The notes: generated from the letters alone by a model not told the origin. A stretch of DNA of 64,000 nucleotides from Ursus arctos (GCF_023065955.2 NW_026622863.1:43134177-43198176), one strand, 5' to 3'. Positions 1 to 12,190 are shown, counted from the stretch's first letter. Translations and numbers: made by a program.

Positions 1-164
1 TTTGTTTGTTTCTTTGTTTTTTTCAAATTTATTACTCAATTTAATGAAGCCAGGGCATTTTCTTGACACGTTTTGTCATCCCCTTTCCGAATAAATTACT
101 TACATGCTTCTCCAGGGTTTTTCCTCCCCTCATCTTCACTCAGTTTTCTTTTCTTTTTTTTTAA

Positions 165-1752
165 TAATAATCTTTCATTATATTATGTTAGTCACCATAC
201 AGTACATCCTTAGTTTTTGATGTAATGTTCCATGATTCATTATTTGCGTACAACACCCAGTGCACCATGCAATATGTGCCCTCCTTAATACCCAACACTG
301 GATTATCCCAATCCCCCGCCCCCCCTCCCCTCTGAAGCCCTCAGTTTGTTTCCCAGAGTCCACAGTCTCTCATGGTTCATTCCCCCTTCTGTTCACCCCC
401 GCTTCATTCTTCCCTTCCTTCTCCCACCGATCTTCCTATTTCTTATGTTCCATAAATGAGTGAAACCATATGATAATTGTCTTTCTCTGCTTCACTTATT
501 TCACTTAGCATAATCTCCTCCAGTCCCATCCATGTTGCTGCAAATGTTGTGTAATCGTTCTTTCTGATGGCTGAGTAATAATATTTCATTGTATATATGG
601 ACCACATCTTCTTAATCCAGTCATCTGTTGAAGGGCATCTTGGCTCCTTCCACAATTTAGCTATTGTAGACAATGCTGCTATGAACATTGGGGTGCATAT
701 GGCCCTCCTCTTCACTACGTCTGTATCTTTGGGGTAAATACCCAGTAGTGCAATTGCTGGATCATACCGTAGCTCAATTTTTAACTTTTTAAGGGACCTC
801 CACACTGTTTTCTAGAGTGGCTGTACCAACTTGCATTCCCACCAAGAGTGTAAGAGGGATCCCCTTTCTCCACATCCTCTCCAGGATTGTTGTTTCTTGT
901 CTTGTCAATTTTTGCCATTCTAACTGGCGTAAGGTGGTATCTCAATGTGGTTTTGATTTGAATTTCCCTGAAGGCTAATGATTTTGAACATTTTTTCATG
1001 TGTCTGTTAGCCATTTCTATGTCTTCATTGGAAAAGTGTCTGTTCATATCTTCTGCCCATTTTTTGACTTGATTATTTGTTTCTCGTGTATTGAGTTTGA
1101 GAAGTTCTTTTTTTTAATTATAATATTTTTTTATTATATTATGTTAGTCACCATACAGTACATCCCTGGTTTTTGATGTAAAGTTCGATGATTCATTAGT
1201 TGCATATAACACCCAGTGCGCCGTGCAATACATGCCCTCCTTACTGCCCATCACCAGCCTATCCCATTCCCCACCCTTCCCCTCTGAAGCCCTCAGTTTG
1301 TTTCTCAGAGTCCATAGTCTCTCATGCTTCATTCCCCCTTGAGTTTGAAAAGTTCTTTGTAGATCTCGGATACTAGTCTTTTATCTGTAATGTCATTTGC
1401 AAATATCTTCTCCCATTCTGTGGGCTGACTCTTTCCTTGGCTGTGCAGAAGCTTTTTATCTTGATGAAGTCCCACAGGTTCATTTTTTCTTTTGTTTCTC
1501 TTGCCTTTGGAGATGTGTCATGAAAAATTTGCTGTGGCCGATGTCAAAGAGGTTGCAGCCTACGTTCTCCTCTAGGATTTTGATGGATTCCTGTCTCACA
1601 TCGAGGTCTTTCATCCATTTGGAGTTTATCTTTGTGCATGGTGTGAGAGTGGTCAAGTTTCATTCTTTTGCATGTAGCTGTCCAATTTTCCCAGCACCAT
1701 TTATTGAAGAGACTGTCTTCTCCACTGGATGTTTTTTCCTGCTTTGTCAACA
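165..1752 (-). mobile_element. Carnivore L1 3' portion, 5'-truncated in ORF2
   Basis: The reverse strand reads L1 ORF2 C-terminal coding ([15 protein letters not shown]-like and EEIMLSEIS motifs) followed by the L1 3' end at about 165-180 (complement of GTACTGTATGGTGACTAAC plus A-rich tail). The ORF is broken by frameshifts, and the copy is split by a nested L1 at 1108-1338. It is not a functional gene. Confidence 0.85.
1108..1338 (-). mobile_element. Nested L1 3'UTR insertion
   Basis: A 231-bp piece of L1 3'UTR and poly(A) sits inside the older L1. It is flanked by 17-bp repeats TTGAGTTTGAGAAGTTC (1091-1107) and TTGAGTTTGAAAAGTTC (1339-1355), which differ by one base. Removing one repeat and the insert restores continuous L1 ORF2 sequence. 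Confidence 0.92.
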
Positions 1753-1810
1753 GTGAGCATATTTAAAGTGACAATGAAAGACAAAACTGAAGCTCTTTTC
1801 TGTTTACTCT

Positions 1811-2006
1811 TTTTTTTAAAGATTTTATTTATTTATTTGACAGAGAGAGAGACAGCCAGCAAGACAGGGAACACAAGCAGGGGGAGTGGGAGGGAAAGAA
1901 GCAGGCTCCCAGCAGAGGAGCCTGATGCGGGGCTCGATCCCAGAATGCTGGGATCACGCCCTGAGCCAAAGGCAGACGTTTAACAACTGAGCCACCCAGG
2001 TGCCCC
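1811..2006 (-). mobile_element. Can-SINE, bear-type subfamily
   Basis: The tail is at the left and the tRNA-derived head (complement of GGCACCTGGGTGGCTCAG) at the right. Flanking duplications are TCTGTTTACTCT (1799-1810) and TCAGTTTACTCT (2007-2018). It carries the GACAGCCAGC motif. Confidence 0.9.
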
Positions 2007-2018
2007 TCAGTTTACTCT

Positions 2019-2370
2019 CCTTGTCCAAACAGACGTCACACAGGCAGTGCCCACTCAGCCCAGTCAGAGCACTGCGAGTGCGCAGGCTGTGGCCGCGAAA
2101 GCCGCTCGATCCACCAGGAAGCCTGCTGTGAGGCTGCAGTGACATACTGGGGCCTGTGAGGACATCCTGACTGGGCCATCCAGAGGGGAGGCTGTACGCA
2201 TGGCAACATTCCTGACAGTCTTCAGCTCCCCGGTGATGGCTGTGCCTGCCTGGGAGCAGGAGCCCCAGCCACCACACCACGGGCGCCTTTGTGGGGATGG
2301 AAAGGTTGAGGCCAGAGCTGCTCTGCTGAGGCTGAAAACTGGGAGTAAAAGGTTTTTGTACAAGAAAATG
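2019..2370. other. GC-rich single-copy stretch, no gene seen
   Basis: This interval is unusually G+C rich for the first 12 kb and keeps some open frames, but these frames run on into the flanking SINEs and show no recognised domain or splice context. I cannot assign it to a repeat family or a gene. Confidence 0.4.
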
Positions 2371-2374
2371 AAAC

Positions 2375-2560
2375 ATGGGACATCTGGATGGCTCAGTTGG
2401 TTGAACGTCTGCCTTCCACTCGGGTCATGAGGGATCGAGTCCCATGCAAGGGCTCCTTGCTCAGCGGGGAGCCTGCTTCTCCCTCTGCCTGCTGCTCCCC
2501 CTGCTTGTGCACTCTCTGCCTCTGACAAATAAATAAATAATTAATTTAAAAAAAAAAAGC
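2375..2560 (+). mobile_element. Can-SINE
   Basis: Head CATCTGGATGGCTCAGTTGG, internal TCAGCGGGGAGCCTGCTTCT, CT-rich stretch, then AATAAATAAATAATT and a poly(A) tail. Confidence 0.9.
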
Positions 2561-2829
2561 ATAGACCATTCTCCCCCGAACGGCTTGCAAACGTTGATTT
2601 GGTTTTGCTTTGCTTTGTTTGCATGAGAGATGCCACCTTAGGCCTACATATTTGAAGACAGCATTACTCTGCCTCCAATACCAGCAGTTTATGATCGTAG
2701 GTCTGTGATCAGTGTAATAAACAGGGACAACAAATTTAAAAAATAAGACTTTTAGATTGGTCTGGGATTGGCACTCACTCTCACATTTTTATTTATTTAT
2801 TTTTTACTTTTAAAATTATGTTTAAGCTT

Positions 2830-3360
2830 TTTATTTCATAATGATTATAAACTCACAGGAAGTTACAAAAACAGTACATTCAGTCCCGAACCGTTCACCC
2901 AGCTTCCCCCACAGTGACATAAACTGTGGTACAATATCAAAACTAGGAAATAGATTTTGTACAATAGTGTTAGCCAGGTTACACACCTTACTCCATTTTC
3001 ATCCGTTTGTACATACACTCGTGTGTATGCGTGTGCTGACATAGCGCGAGGCAAGTCGACCTCATGTCCAGATTCCTGTAACGGCCACCACCACCAGTTC
3101 CATAACCACATAGGAACTCCATCTGCTACCCCTTAATGGCCACACCCATTTAACCCCATCCATGTCCCTGTCCTCCGGCAACTACTTATCTGTTCCCTGT
3201 CACTATAGTTTTGCTGTTTTGAAGATGTCAAATAGACTCACACAAAATGTACCTTTTGATATTGCCTTTTTTCCATTAAGCATAATGCCCTTACGTTCCG
3301 TCCAAGTTGTTGCACATATCAATGGCTAACTCCTTTTTATTGATGAGTATTCCTCTATTG
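2830..3360 (-). mobile_element. Old L1M 3'-end fragment
   Basis: The text resembles the reverse complement of ancient mammalian L1 3' ends (AAACTCACAGGAAGTTACAAA; later TATTGATGAGTATTCCTCTA). It is highly diverged. Confidence 0.55.
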
Positions 3361-4009
3361 TATATCTGTGTTCTGTGTTTTCTTAGACTCTGTGTTTGTC
3401 TTGTTTGGCACCTATTCACCACAGGGCCAATTGCATGAAGTATATTTTCTTATTTTCTGTATTCTTACGTTCTGGCATTTGGGAGCCTTATAGACTGAGA
3501 GGGAGTCCCTCCCAGGGCTAGCCAATTCTTAGAGATAGCAAGCGGCTTAGCAAGAAGCATGTCTTTTACATATTAATCAACCAAACCAGAGTCTATATAT
3601 CCCAGCCATCTCCTTATCTACCTCAAATCAGTACTTCCTCTGCCCTAAATCATCCCAGAGCCAGATACCAGGCAACTAGAGACCACTGCTATATTAAAAT
3701 TCAACGGGTAAAATTTAAAGATCTCCCTGGCTTTATTCAACATTCCTTAATTGGGTAGCATTCAATCTGGCATGTAAAAAGGAGTTCCAAAGAGCCATAC
3801 AAAGCAAGAGATTTTATAGTCAGAAGGGAGCGGGAACAAGGAAATTGTACTAGGCAAAATAATAATAATAGTAATAACCACCACCACCACCACCACCAGA
3901 TCTGTTATTGCAAGGTTACTTTCCTTTAGAGGATAGCAGGAGTCCATTAAGCAGATTACCTTATTAATGCTGGTCACACAATTCCTGAATGACTGGTTTA
4001 AGATTCCAT
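3361..4009. other. No gene seen; short AAT and CAC microsatellites
   Basis: The interval holds no credible exon. A composite simple repeat, AATAATAATAGTAATAA followed by (CCA)n, lies at 3860-3899. The rest could be diverged LTR or unique sequence; I could not place it. Confidence 0.4.
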
Positions 4010-4850
4010 TCTGGGAGAGCTACACACCTATCAGGATGGCTAAAAATTGTGACAACAGCAGGTGGGGGTGAGGACGTGGTGAACTAGATCACCCATACAC
4101 TGCAGTATATGTAATATAGTAATACAGCACATCCTACTCTTAAAAATAGTTTGGCAGCTTCTTATAAAGCTCAAAATGCTCTTAGCATATGACTCAGCAG
4201 TGGAACTCTTATGCAATTATCCCAGAGAACTGGAAACTCTGTTCACACAAAATCTGTACATGAATGTTCATATTAGCCTTATTTATTATAGCCAAAACTG
4301 GGAAATAATTCAAATATCCTTAAATGGAGGATTAGTTTTTTTTAAATTGTAGCACATTAAAAAGCAAAAACAAAAAAACAAAAAAAATTGTGGCATATTC
4401 ACACTGTGGACTAGTACTCAACAATAAAAAGGAACAAATCATTGGTACATGCAACACCTTGGGTGGATTTCAAGGGAATTACACTGAGAAAAAAGAGAAA
4501 AAGCCAGTCACACTAGTCTACATATTGTAGGACTCCATTTATATAGCATTCTTGAAATTTAAAAAATTATTGAAATGGTGAACAGATTAATAGTTGCAGG
4601 GCTTAAGGGTGTGGGAAGGGGTGGGCATGGCTATAAAGTGATAGCATCAAGGTAGCCTTGTGATTAAACAGTTTTGTGTATTGTGGTGGTTACGAGAAAC
4701 TTACACACGTGATAAAATTATATAGAACGGTTACATACAGAAATAAGGGAATATAAAACTGGTAAACTCTTTTCTTGATATTGTACTATAGTTATGCAAA
4801 ATATTACCATTAAGGGTAACTGAGTGCAGAGTACGTGGGACCTCCTTCTA
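4010..4850 (+). mobile_element. Old L1M, ORF2 end and 3'UTR
   Basis: Plus-strand text follows the ancient L1 ORF2 C-terminal pattern (CACCTATCAGGATGGCTAAA, later ATTAGCCTTATTTATTATAG and CCATTTATATAGCATTC) and runs into a 3'UTR-like stretch near 4800. Confidence 0.7.
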
Positions 4851-4959
4851 CAATTATAGATTAAAGAAAATGATTACCATTGAACTTATAAAATTATTTA
4901 AATGGTAATCAAAATAAAACATAAGAAACGGGATGAGGTAAAGTTTACAGGAAATTTAT

Positions 4960-5330
4960 AGTCATCAATATACATATTAGAAAAGAAGAAATGGTAAAAA
5001 TCAATGAAACAAAAATTCACCTGTATTATAAAAACTGCATTAAATTAAACCCAAAGTTGAGTAAGAAAATTACAAATATAGAAAATAAATAATAAATAAG
5101 AGACGAACCACACAATAGAGACTATCAAGAAAGCGAGAAGTCATTCTTTCAAAAGATTAATAAACCACTACAGAAACTAATCAAGTGAAAAAGAAGACGC
5201 ACAAATAACCACGAGCGGGGACATAATGCACAATATAATGCAGATTTTAGAGAGTAAGATTAAACCCACTGATCTGGAGGGATGTACGAGATAGACTGTT
5301 GCTTGAGCAAAGAAAGTTACAGAAAATGAT
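4960..5330 (+). mobile_element. Old L1 ORF2 internal fragment
   Basis: Runs such as CAATGAAACAAAAATTCACC and AATCAAGTGAAAAAGAAGAC resemble the diverged L1 ORF2 reverse-transcriptase region in plus orientation. Confidence 0.5.
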
Positions 5331-5350
5331 GCATAGCTTGGTGCCATTTA

Positions 5351-5451
5351 TTTATTTTGTAAGTGATCTCTACACCTAATGTGGGGCTTGAACTCATGAT
5401 CCCCGAGATCGAGAGTCGATGCTCCACCAACTGAGCCAGAAGGTTGCCCTG
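5351..5451 (-). mobile_element. Old short Can-SINE with perfect target duplication
   Basis: A reverse-oriented tRNA-like SINE (CCACCAACTGAGCCAGAAGG) lies between identical 16-bp repeats AGCTTGGTGCCATTTA at 5335-5350 and 5452-5467. Confidence 0.88.
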
Positions 5452-6069
5452 AGCTTGGTGCCATTTAAAAACCTGAACAAGGACAAATCAGATCGACGTG
5501 TGTGACGTTGATATGAGCAGGGAGAAAGGCATGAAAAGATAAATAAGCTTTGCTGAAATTATGGACAGGTCTGAAAGAATTGAGGTGGGGGCATGATATT
5601 TATTTATATGAGTGTTCATTGTTTACTAGTGAAAATATATTACTGCTGTAATTTTGGTGGAGGAATATAATAAAAGATACATTAAAAATGTATGCATATG
5701 AGGAAAAGAAAGGTTTGGAATCACTTTTTCCTATAAAAATTACCATAATTCAGTGTTCAAGAAAATCTCTCTCACAGGATCTGACTGGAGAGGAAGTTAT
5801 ATAGGAATGAAAGATTTATGAGATCTTTGGTGGGGGACAATTCCTTCTGCAGAGCAGGACCCATTTCCCTGACAAACTAGAGCCTAATACTAGAGACGTG
5901 GAAGAGCGCTAGCCCCAGATACTTGGCTAACTACCTACAGTATTTTCCACAACTTTATTCTTCTATTCATGTGCTTTAGTTAGTAACTATTTCCCAGATG
6001 TGTCTATTTCTCACAAATGTTAATGACCATGAGGAAGAAAATGGTTTGCATGGTCAAATTAATTTGTGA

Positions 6070-7140
6070 CACACCAGAATATACAAGTTGAACTCGGGTT
6101 TATTGTTTTCTATTTCTAGACTCTATTCTACTGCATTGACCTCTTTGTCTATCCTTAGACAAACACTCTAGTCTTTATCGGCCTATCATAGCTTTATAGC
6201 AAGGCTTGAATTCAGATGCCACAAGTCCTCCAATTCGTTCTTTCTCAATACTGATTTTTAACTATTCTAGGTCTTTGGGTACAGATAGTAGCTACCATCT
6301 TAGCCACAGCTTCCCTTTCTGGGTTTCAGTTACCCACAGTCAAACCACAGTCCAGAAATAGTAAATGTAAAATTCCAGAAGTAAACAATTTGTAAGTTTT
6401 AACTCATGCACCATTCTGGGTAGTGTGATGAAATCTCCTGCCATCCCACTCAGTCCCACCCGGGACGTGTCCCTTTGTCTAGTGTATCCACACTGTCTAT
6501 GCCACCCGCCTATTAGCCACTTAGCTGTCTAGGTTCTCAGATCAACCGTTGTGGTATCACAGCACCTGTGCTCAGGTAATCCTTGTTTTATTTAATAGCC
6601 CCAAAGCACAAGAGTAGTGGTGCTGGCAATTTGGATATGTCAACGAGAAGCTGTAAAGTACTTCCTTTAAGTGAAAAGGTGCAAGTTCTTAACTTAATAA
6701 GGAAAGAAAAGAAAAAAATCTGGTTCTGTACTAGCTGCAGTTTCAGCCATTCACTGAGGGTCTTGGAACCATATCCCTTGCAGATAAAGCAGTGGGTGGG
6801 GGGACTACAGTACAAATTTTAGAATAATTTTACCAATTAAAAATTTAAAAAACATGCTGATATTTTGATTGGGGTGGCACTGAATCTGTAGATAATTTGG
6901 GGAAAATTGACCAAAGATACTGAGTTTCCAACCCACAGCCATGGCATCTCCATTTATTTAGATCTTGTCTAACTTCTCTCAGCAATGTTTTGCAGTTTTC
7001 CATATAAAGGTCTTTCATATCTTTTATTACCCTATTCCTAAGTATTTTATATTCTTTGATATTATTATAAACTGTATTTTTGTTTCATTTTACAATTATA
7101 CATTGTTCATATAAAAGTGTTGCTTTATTTATGGTCCATT
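6070..7140 (-). mobile_element. Old L1 ORF2 fragment split by Tigger
   Basis: Reverse-oriented L1 ORF2 text runs from about 6070 to 6290 and continues at about 6840-7140 (TATTTTGATTGGGGTGGCAC), with a DNA transposon between the two parts. Confidence 0.65.
6290..6815 (+). mobile_element. Tigger-like (TcMar, pogo) DNA transposon, internally deleted
   Basis: The 5' UTR-like part (TTTCAGTTACCCACAGTCAA) leads into a transposase N-terminus near 6599 (Ala-Pro-Lys-His-Lys-Ser-Ser, then VLPLSEKVQVLNLIRKEKK), the start of the CENP-B-like helix-turn-helix. It then jumps to the 3' terminal sequence (GGGGGACTACAGTA). The catalytic DDE domain is absent, so this is a non-autonomous, inactive copy. Confidence 0.78.
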
Positions 7141-7148
7141 GATTTGTT

Positions 7149-7312
7149 TAAAAGATTTTACTTATTTGATAGAGAGAGAGAGTAGCAGAGGGAAAGGGAG
7201 AAGCAGACTCCCCACTGAGCAGGGAGCCTGATGCAGGGCTTGATCCCAGGACCCTGGGATCATGACCTGAGCCAAAGACAGACACTTAACTGACTGAGCC
7301 ACCCAGGCACCC
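7149..7312 (-). mobile_element. Can-SINE
   Basis: Reverse-oriented copy: AAAAGATTTTACTTATTTGA at the left and ACTGAGCCACCCAGGCACCC at the right. Confidence 0.88.
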
Positions 7313-7314
7313 GA

Positions 7315-9420
7315 AGGTCAATTGACTTTTGATAAAAGTGCCAAAGCACCTCAATGGAGATGAAAGTCTTTTTTAACAAAAAGTACTGGAAGTTTCATTC
7401 TTTTGCATATAGCTGTCCAATTTTCCCAGCACCATTTATTGAAGACACTGTCTTTTTTCCACTGGATGTTTTTTCCTGCTTTGTCAAAGATTAGTTGCCC
7501 AAAGAGCCGAGGGTCCATTTCTGGGTTCTCTATTCTGTTCCATTGGTCTATGTGTCTGTTTTTGTGCCAGTACCATGCTGTCTTTGTGATCACAGCTTTG
7601 TAGTACAGCTTGAAATCCGGCAACGTGATGCCCCCAGCTTTGTTTTTCCTTTTCAACAATTCCTTGGCGATTCGGGTCCTTTTCTGGTTCCACACAAACT
7701 TAAGGGCTGTCTGTTCCAGTTCTTTGAAAAATGTCATTGGTATTTTGATCAGGATGGCATTGAAAGTGTAGATTGCTCTGGGTAGCATGGATATTTTAAC
7801 TATGTTAATTCTTCTGATCCATGAGCATGGAATATTTTTCCATCTTTTTGTGTCTTCCTCAGTGTCTTTCAAGAGTGATTTGTAGTTTCTAGAATATAGG
7901 TCCTTTACGTCTCTGGTTAATTCCGAGATAACATATGATTTTTGGTGCTATTGTAAATGGAATGGATTCCATAATTTCTCTTTCTTCAGTCTCATTGTTC
8001 GTGTATAGAAATGCAACTGATTTCTGAGCATTGATTTTGTATCCCGCCACATTACTGAATTGCTCTATAACTTCTAATAGTTTGGGAGTGGCTTCTTTTG
8101 GGTTTTCCATATAGAGTATCATGTCATCTGCGAAGAGAGACATTTTGACTTCTTCTTTGCCAATTTGGATACCATTTATCCCTTTTTGTTGTCTGATTGC
8201 TGTTGCAAGGACTTCTAGTACTATGTTGAATAATAGTGGCGAGAGTGGGCATCATTGTCGTGTTCCTGATCTTAAGGGAAAGACTAGTATCCAAGATCTA
8301 CAAAGAACTTCTCAAACCCAATACACGAGAAACAAATAATCAAATCAAAAAATGGGCAGAAGATATGAACAGACACTTTTCCAATGAAGACATACAAATG
8401 GCTAACAGACACATGAAAAAATGTTCAAAATCATTAGCCATCAAGGAAATTCAAATCAAAACCACATTGAGATACCACCTTATGCCAGTTAGAATGGCAA
8501 AAATGGACAAGGCAGGAAACAACAAATGTTGGAGAGGATGTGGAGAAAGGGGATCCCTCTTACACTCTTGGTGGGAATGCAAGTTGGTACAGCCACTCTG
8601 GAAAACAGTGTGGAGGTCCCTTAAAAAGTTAAAAATTGAGCTACAGTATGAACCAGCAATTGCACTACTGGGTATTTACCCCAAAGATACAGATGTAGTG
8701 AAGAGGAGGGCCATATGCACCCCAATGTTCACAGCAGCATTGTCCACAATAGCTAAATTTTGGAAAGAGCCAAGATGCCCTTCAACAGATGACTGGATTA
8801 AGAAGATGTGGTCCATATATACAATGAAATATTATTACTCAGCCATCAGAAAGAACGATTACACAACATTTGCAGCAACATGGATGGGACTGGAGGAGAT
8901 TATGCCAAGTGAAATAAGTGAAGCAGAGAAAGACAATTATCATATGGTTTCACTCATTTATGGAAGAAATAGGAAGATTGGTAGGAGAAGGAAGGGAAGA
9001 ATGAAGGGGGGGTAAACAGAAGGGGGAATGAACCACGAGAGACTGTGGACTCTGGGAAACAAACTGAGGTCTTCAGAGGGGAGGGGGGGTGAGGGATTGG
9101 GATAGGCCAGTGATGGGTATTAAGGAGGGCACATATTGCACGGTGCACTGGGTGTTATACACAAATAATGAATCATGGAACATTACATCAAAAACTAAGG
9201 GTGTACTGTATGGTGACTAACATAACATAATAAAAAATTATTAAAAAAACCCAAAAAGTACTGGAACAACTGAGTATCTGCATTGGGGGGGGGGGAAGAA
9301 CCCCAACCTGTACTTTATCCTAATACACAAATATTAATTCTAGGTGAATCATATACTAAGTTAAAAGCTAAGACTATTAAGCATCTGGAAGAAAACAGGA
9401 TTTTCTATATAATCTTTAAT
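7315..9420 (+). mobile_element. Old L1 ORF2 fragment hosting a younger L1
   Basis: The flanks 7315-7390 and 9266-9420 join as one plus-strand old L1 segment (AAAAGTGCCAAAGCACCTCA then CAACTGAGTATCTGCATTGG), interrupted by the 1.86-kb L1 at 7391-9251. Confidence 0.65.
7391..9251 (+). mobile_element. Carnivore L1 with 5' inversion (twin priming)
   Basis: The right part (8276-9251) is plus-strand L1 from ORF2 Lys-Gly-Leu-Val-like residues through [18 protein letters not shown], the 3'UTR and poly(A). The left part (7391-8275) is L1 ORF2 in reverse. About 90 ORF2 codons are missing at the join. Target duplications CAAAAAGTACTGGA occur at 7377-7390 and 9252-9265. Part of ORF2 (8236-9015) is open, but nothing here is a functional gene. 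Confidence 0.93.
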
Positions 9421-9459
9421 CATTGAGCTGCATTTTGTTCTGTATTAAAGAACATAATC

Positions 9460-9660
9460 TGTGTGATGTAGGTCTGTTGCTAGTTATTGAATCTTTTTTT
9501 ATGACCCAACATTTGGTCTATCATAGTGTTTCCTGTATTATTGAAGAGCAAGTATGTTCTGTGGTAGAGATTGTACAGAAAGTATCATTTAAAAAATATA
9601 TCAATTAGGTAAAGTTGGTCGATAGTATTGTTTAAATCTTTTGCATTTGGGGCTTTTCCA
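9460..9660 (-). mobile_element. Old L1M fragment
   Basis: Reverse-oriented L1-like text (ATTTGGTCTATCATAGTGTT, GTTGGTCGATAGTATTGTTT), diverged. Confidence 0.5.
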
Positions 9661-10717
9661 GATTTTAATCCATCCGGAAAGTCCTAAGTATCACTGTAGG
9701 CTCTCATTTCTCTTGATCTCTACGGTCTCTTCATCTGTATTCCTTCATCTTCATCCCCATAACATGCACTGCACTTAGGTATGGAAAGTCACACAGCAAT
9801 CTGTTTACCTAAAAAGAGCTTTTTTGCCTCAGAAATTCAGTTCAATGCTTCTTTGTCTCCACCTCTCTTATACAGTCCCATATGAAAGTATGATTTTCAT
9901 CTTGTCAAGGTTTCTCTTGCGGTCATGGAAGTGAAGGCTTTTCATAGTCCTCTACGCTCTAATTGCAATCAAAGTTGAAATTCTGTGGTTAATAAGCTCC
10001 TTCCCTCCTCCTAATACACCCTCATGCTAATTTGCATGGCAGTAATTGCATTCATTGGCTATGTTTTAAAGACTCTTCAAGTGAGAACTAGACAGGATAC
10101 AAATGGATGAACGCAGTGGTTTTGCAGCAAGTAGGATAACTCTTTTTATTTATAAGATAAATCCAATTCTGTCAAATACTGCTAAGAAAAAAAGAAGAGT
10201 GCATCTAGAAGGTATTGGGGCTTGATAGTGTATTTTCACATATAGTGCTTTAGTTATTTGAACTCTAGAAAATCCATGTCAATTATCTTGTGTTATATTC
10301 CAAGAATTCCTACTGTCCCAATCCATTTGGTTCCTGAGTTTCTGATACTAAGGGATACTATGTTATCTAAATCAATTTGATTTTCAAGTTTCAGAAAGCA
10401 AATAGCAAGTTTGGATAAGGGTTTATCAGAAGCATTTTGTTTCTAAATCCAGATTGTGACAGGTATTTATTTTCTTTCAATAGATGACTAGATTTGATCC
10501 ATGCATTTATAACATTGCATATTTTCATAACCAATTCTCGGCATATGATCTTTTTGTGTTCTTTTAGCAAGTTTTAACATTAGGATTATAAATTAATAGA
10601 AATAGATAACTTGCTATCTCAGTCTGTGTCCTAAAGGAGTTTCTAAAACATTTCATAGTTTTCATCTATTAAATATATATAATTTGGTGTCTTCCTTAGT
10701 ATAGCTTCTTGGCATTT
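9661..10717. other. AT-rich stretch, no gene seen
   Basis: I see no splice-flanked exon, recognisable repeat or long open frame. It is probably unique or very old repeat-derived intergenic DNA downstream of ZNF383. Confidence 0.4.
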
Positions 10718-10733
10718 AAAGTAATTTTGGTCT

Positions 10734-11124
10734 GTTTACCCCCCCTTCATTCTTCCCTTCTTTCTCCTACTGATTTTCCTGCTATTTCTTATGTTCCATA
10801 AATGAGTGAAACCATATGATAATTATCTTTCTCTGCTTGGCTTATTTCACTTAGCAGAAGAGGGAATGAACCATGAGAGACTATGGACTCTGGGAAAACA
10901 AACTGAGGGCTTCAGAGGGGATGGGGTGGGGGAATGGGATAGGCCGGTGATAGGTATTAAGGAGGGCACATATTGCATGGAGCACTGGGTGTTAAACGCA
11001 AAAAATGAGTCGTGGAACACTACATCAAAAACTAAGAATGTACTGTATGGTGACTAACATAATATAATAAAAAATTATTTAAAACTAAATAAATAAAAGG
11101 TCTTAGAACCAAAAATAAATAAAT
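10734..11124 (+). mobile_element. Very short 5'-inverted L1
   Basis: About 120 bp of reversed L1 (10734-10854) are fused to 230 bp of plus-strand L1 3'UTR ending GTACTGTATGGTGACTAAC. Target duplications are AAAGTAATTTTGGTCT (10718-10733) and AAAGTAATTTTGTTCT (11125-11140). Confidence 0.9.
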
Positions 11125-11140
11125 AAAGTAATTTTGTTCT

Positions 11141-12190
11141 AACTTAAAAATGTTCCTTTTGGAGGGGAAGCTATTAAGATTTTACACCTCTGCTGTAGTC
11201 AATTTTGATGTCAGTTCATCTTCTTTATAAAAATCCCATATTTTGTCAGATTTTCAGATACGGTATAAAAATAGCTACAGTACTTTTACCTTGAGATAAA
11301 ATTCATATTACTATTATAGTCATCCTTTTAAAGTATATTGTTCAGTGGTTTTTAGTATATTCACAAAGTTGTGCAACCATACACCACAAATGTCAGAACA
11401 TTCTCATTACCCAAGAAGATAAAGTCCCTTTAATTTAAATGTAGTCTTTTCAATTTCACAATGTTGCTCATCCATTATCCTTACTTCCCCAAATGACTAA
11501 AGTATGCCTACTTTTTCTGTCAAATAATCAAATTTTCTATTTGTTTACTTTTCATTTATTTCTGCATAACTAATAATGCCTTTCTCTACCCACATTTTAG
11601 ACTGTTTTTTTTTTTTTTTGCTTATTTAAGCTCCTTGAGTTCTATGTTGTTTATTAACGGCCTCTCTAGTATTTTAATATATACACGCGTAATGGCTTAT
11701 AAAACTTCCAATACAACCTGCCATTCACAGGTTTTTCAATTGTGTTCATTTTCATTCATATTTAAATAATATGTATATTAAGGACTTATTTCCCTAACCC
11801 ATGTTAATCAATAGAGAGCAGTAAGTTAAAATTCAGATAATTGATGGCTATCCTATTGTTACTGTTTCCTCCATTCTGGTCAAATTCTGTGACCTGTATG
11901 TTTTCTGTTTTGGGAGGCAACAAATTATTAGGAAAAATATTCTTGATCTCTTCCTGTTTTTTGACAGCTGTGGTTTCAACTACTCACCATTATAGTTGTA
12001 GGGTTTCAGACTGGCATTAATCTTTTGTGCAAGCACAGAAGTCTGAAGGAAGACTATCCACAATTTTTTTCCTTTTAAAATTCTATGCTGAATAATGAGT
12101 GATGAGAAAATCTTTCCTATACTAATTGTGTTCATTTCTCTTTTTTTCATTAGGAATTCTTTGATTTAGACAAAGGTAAGCAACATGGTC
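11141..12190. other. AT-rich, old L1-like scraps, no gene seen
   Basis: Around 11285-11450 the text resembles a reversed old L1 3' end (GTTCAGTGGTTTTTAGTATA, AAGTTGTGCAACCATACACC). The rest shows nothing I can name. Confidence 0.45.

Noticed and set aside
1954..2528. Overlapping minus-strand frames of 140 and 154 codons
   Set aside because: They run through SINEs on both sides and have no recognised domain.
8236..9015. 259-codon open frame
   Set aside because: It is the C-terminal part of L1 ORF2 fused to reversed L1; a transposon remnant rather than a host gene.
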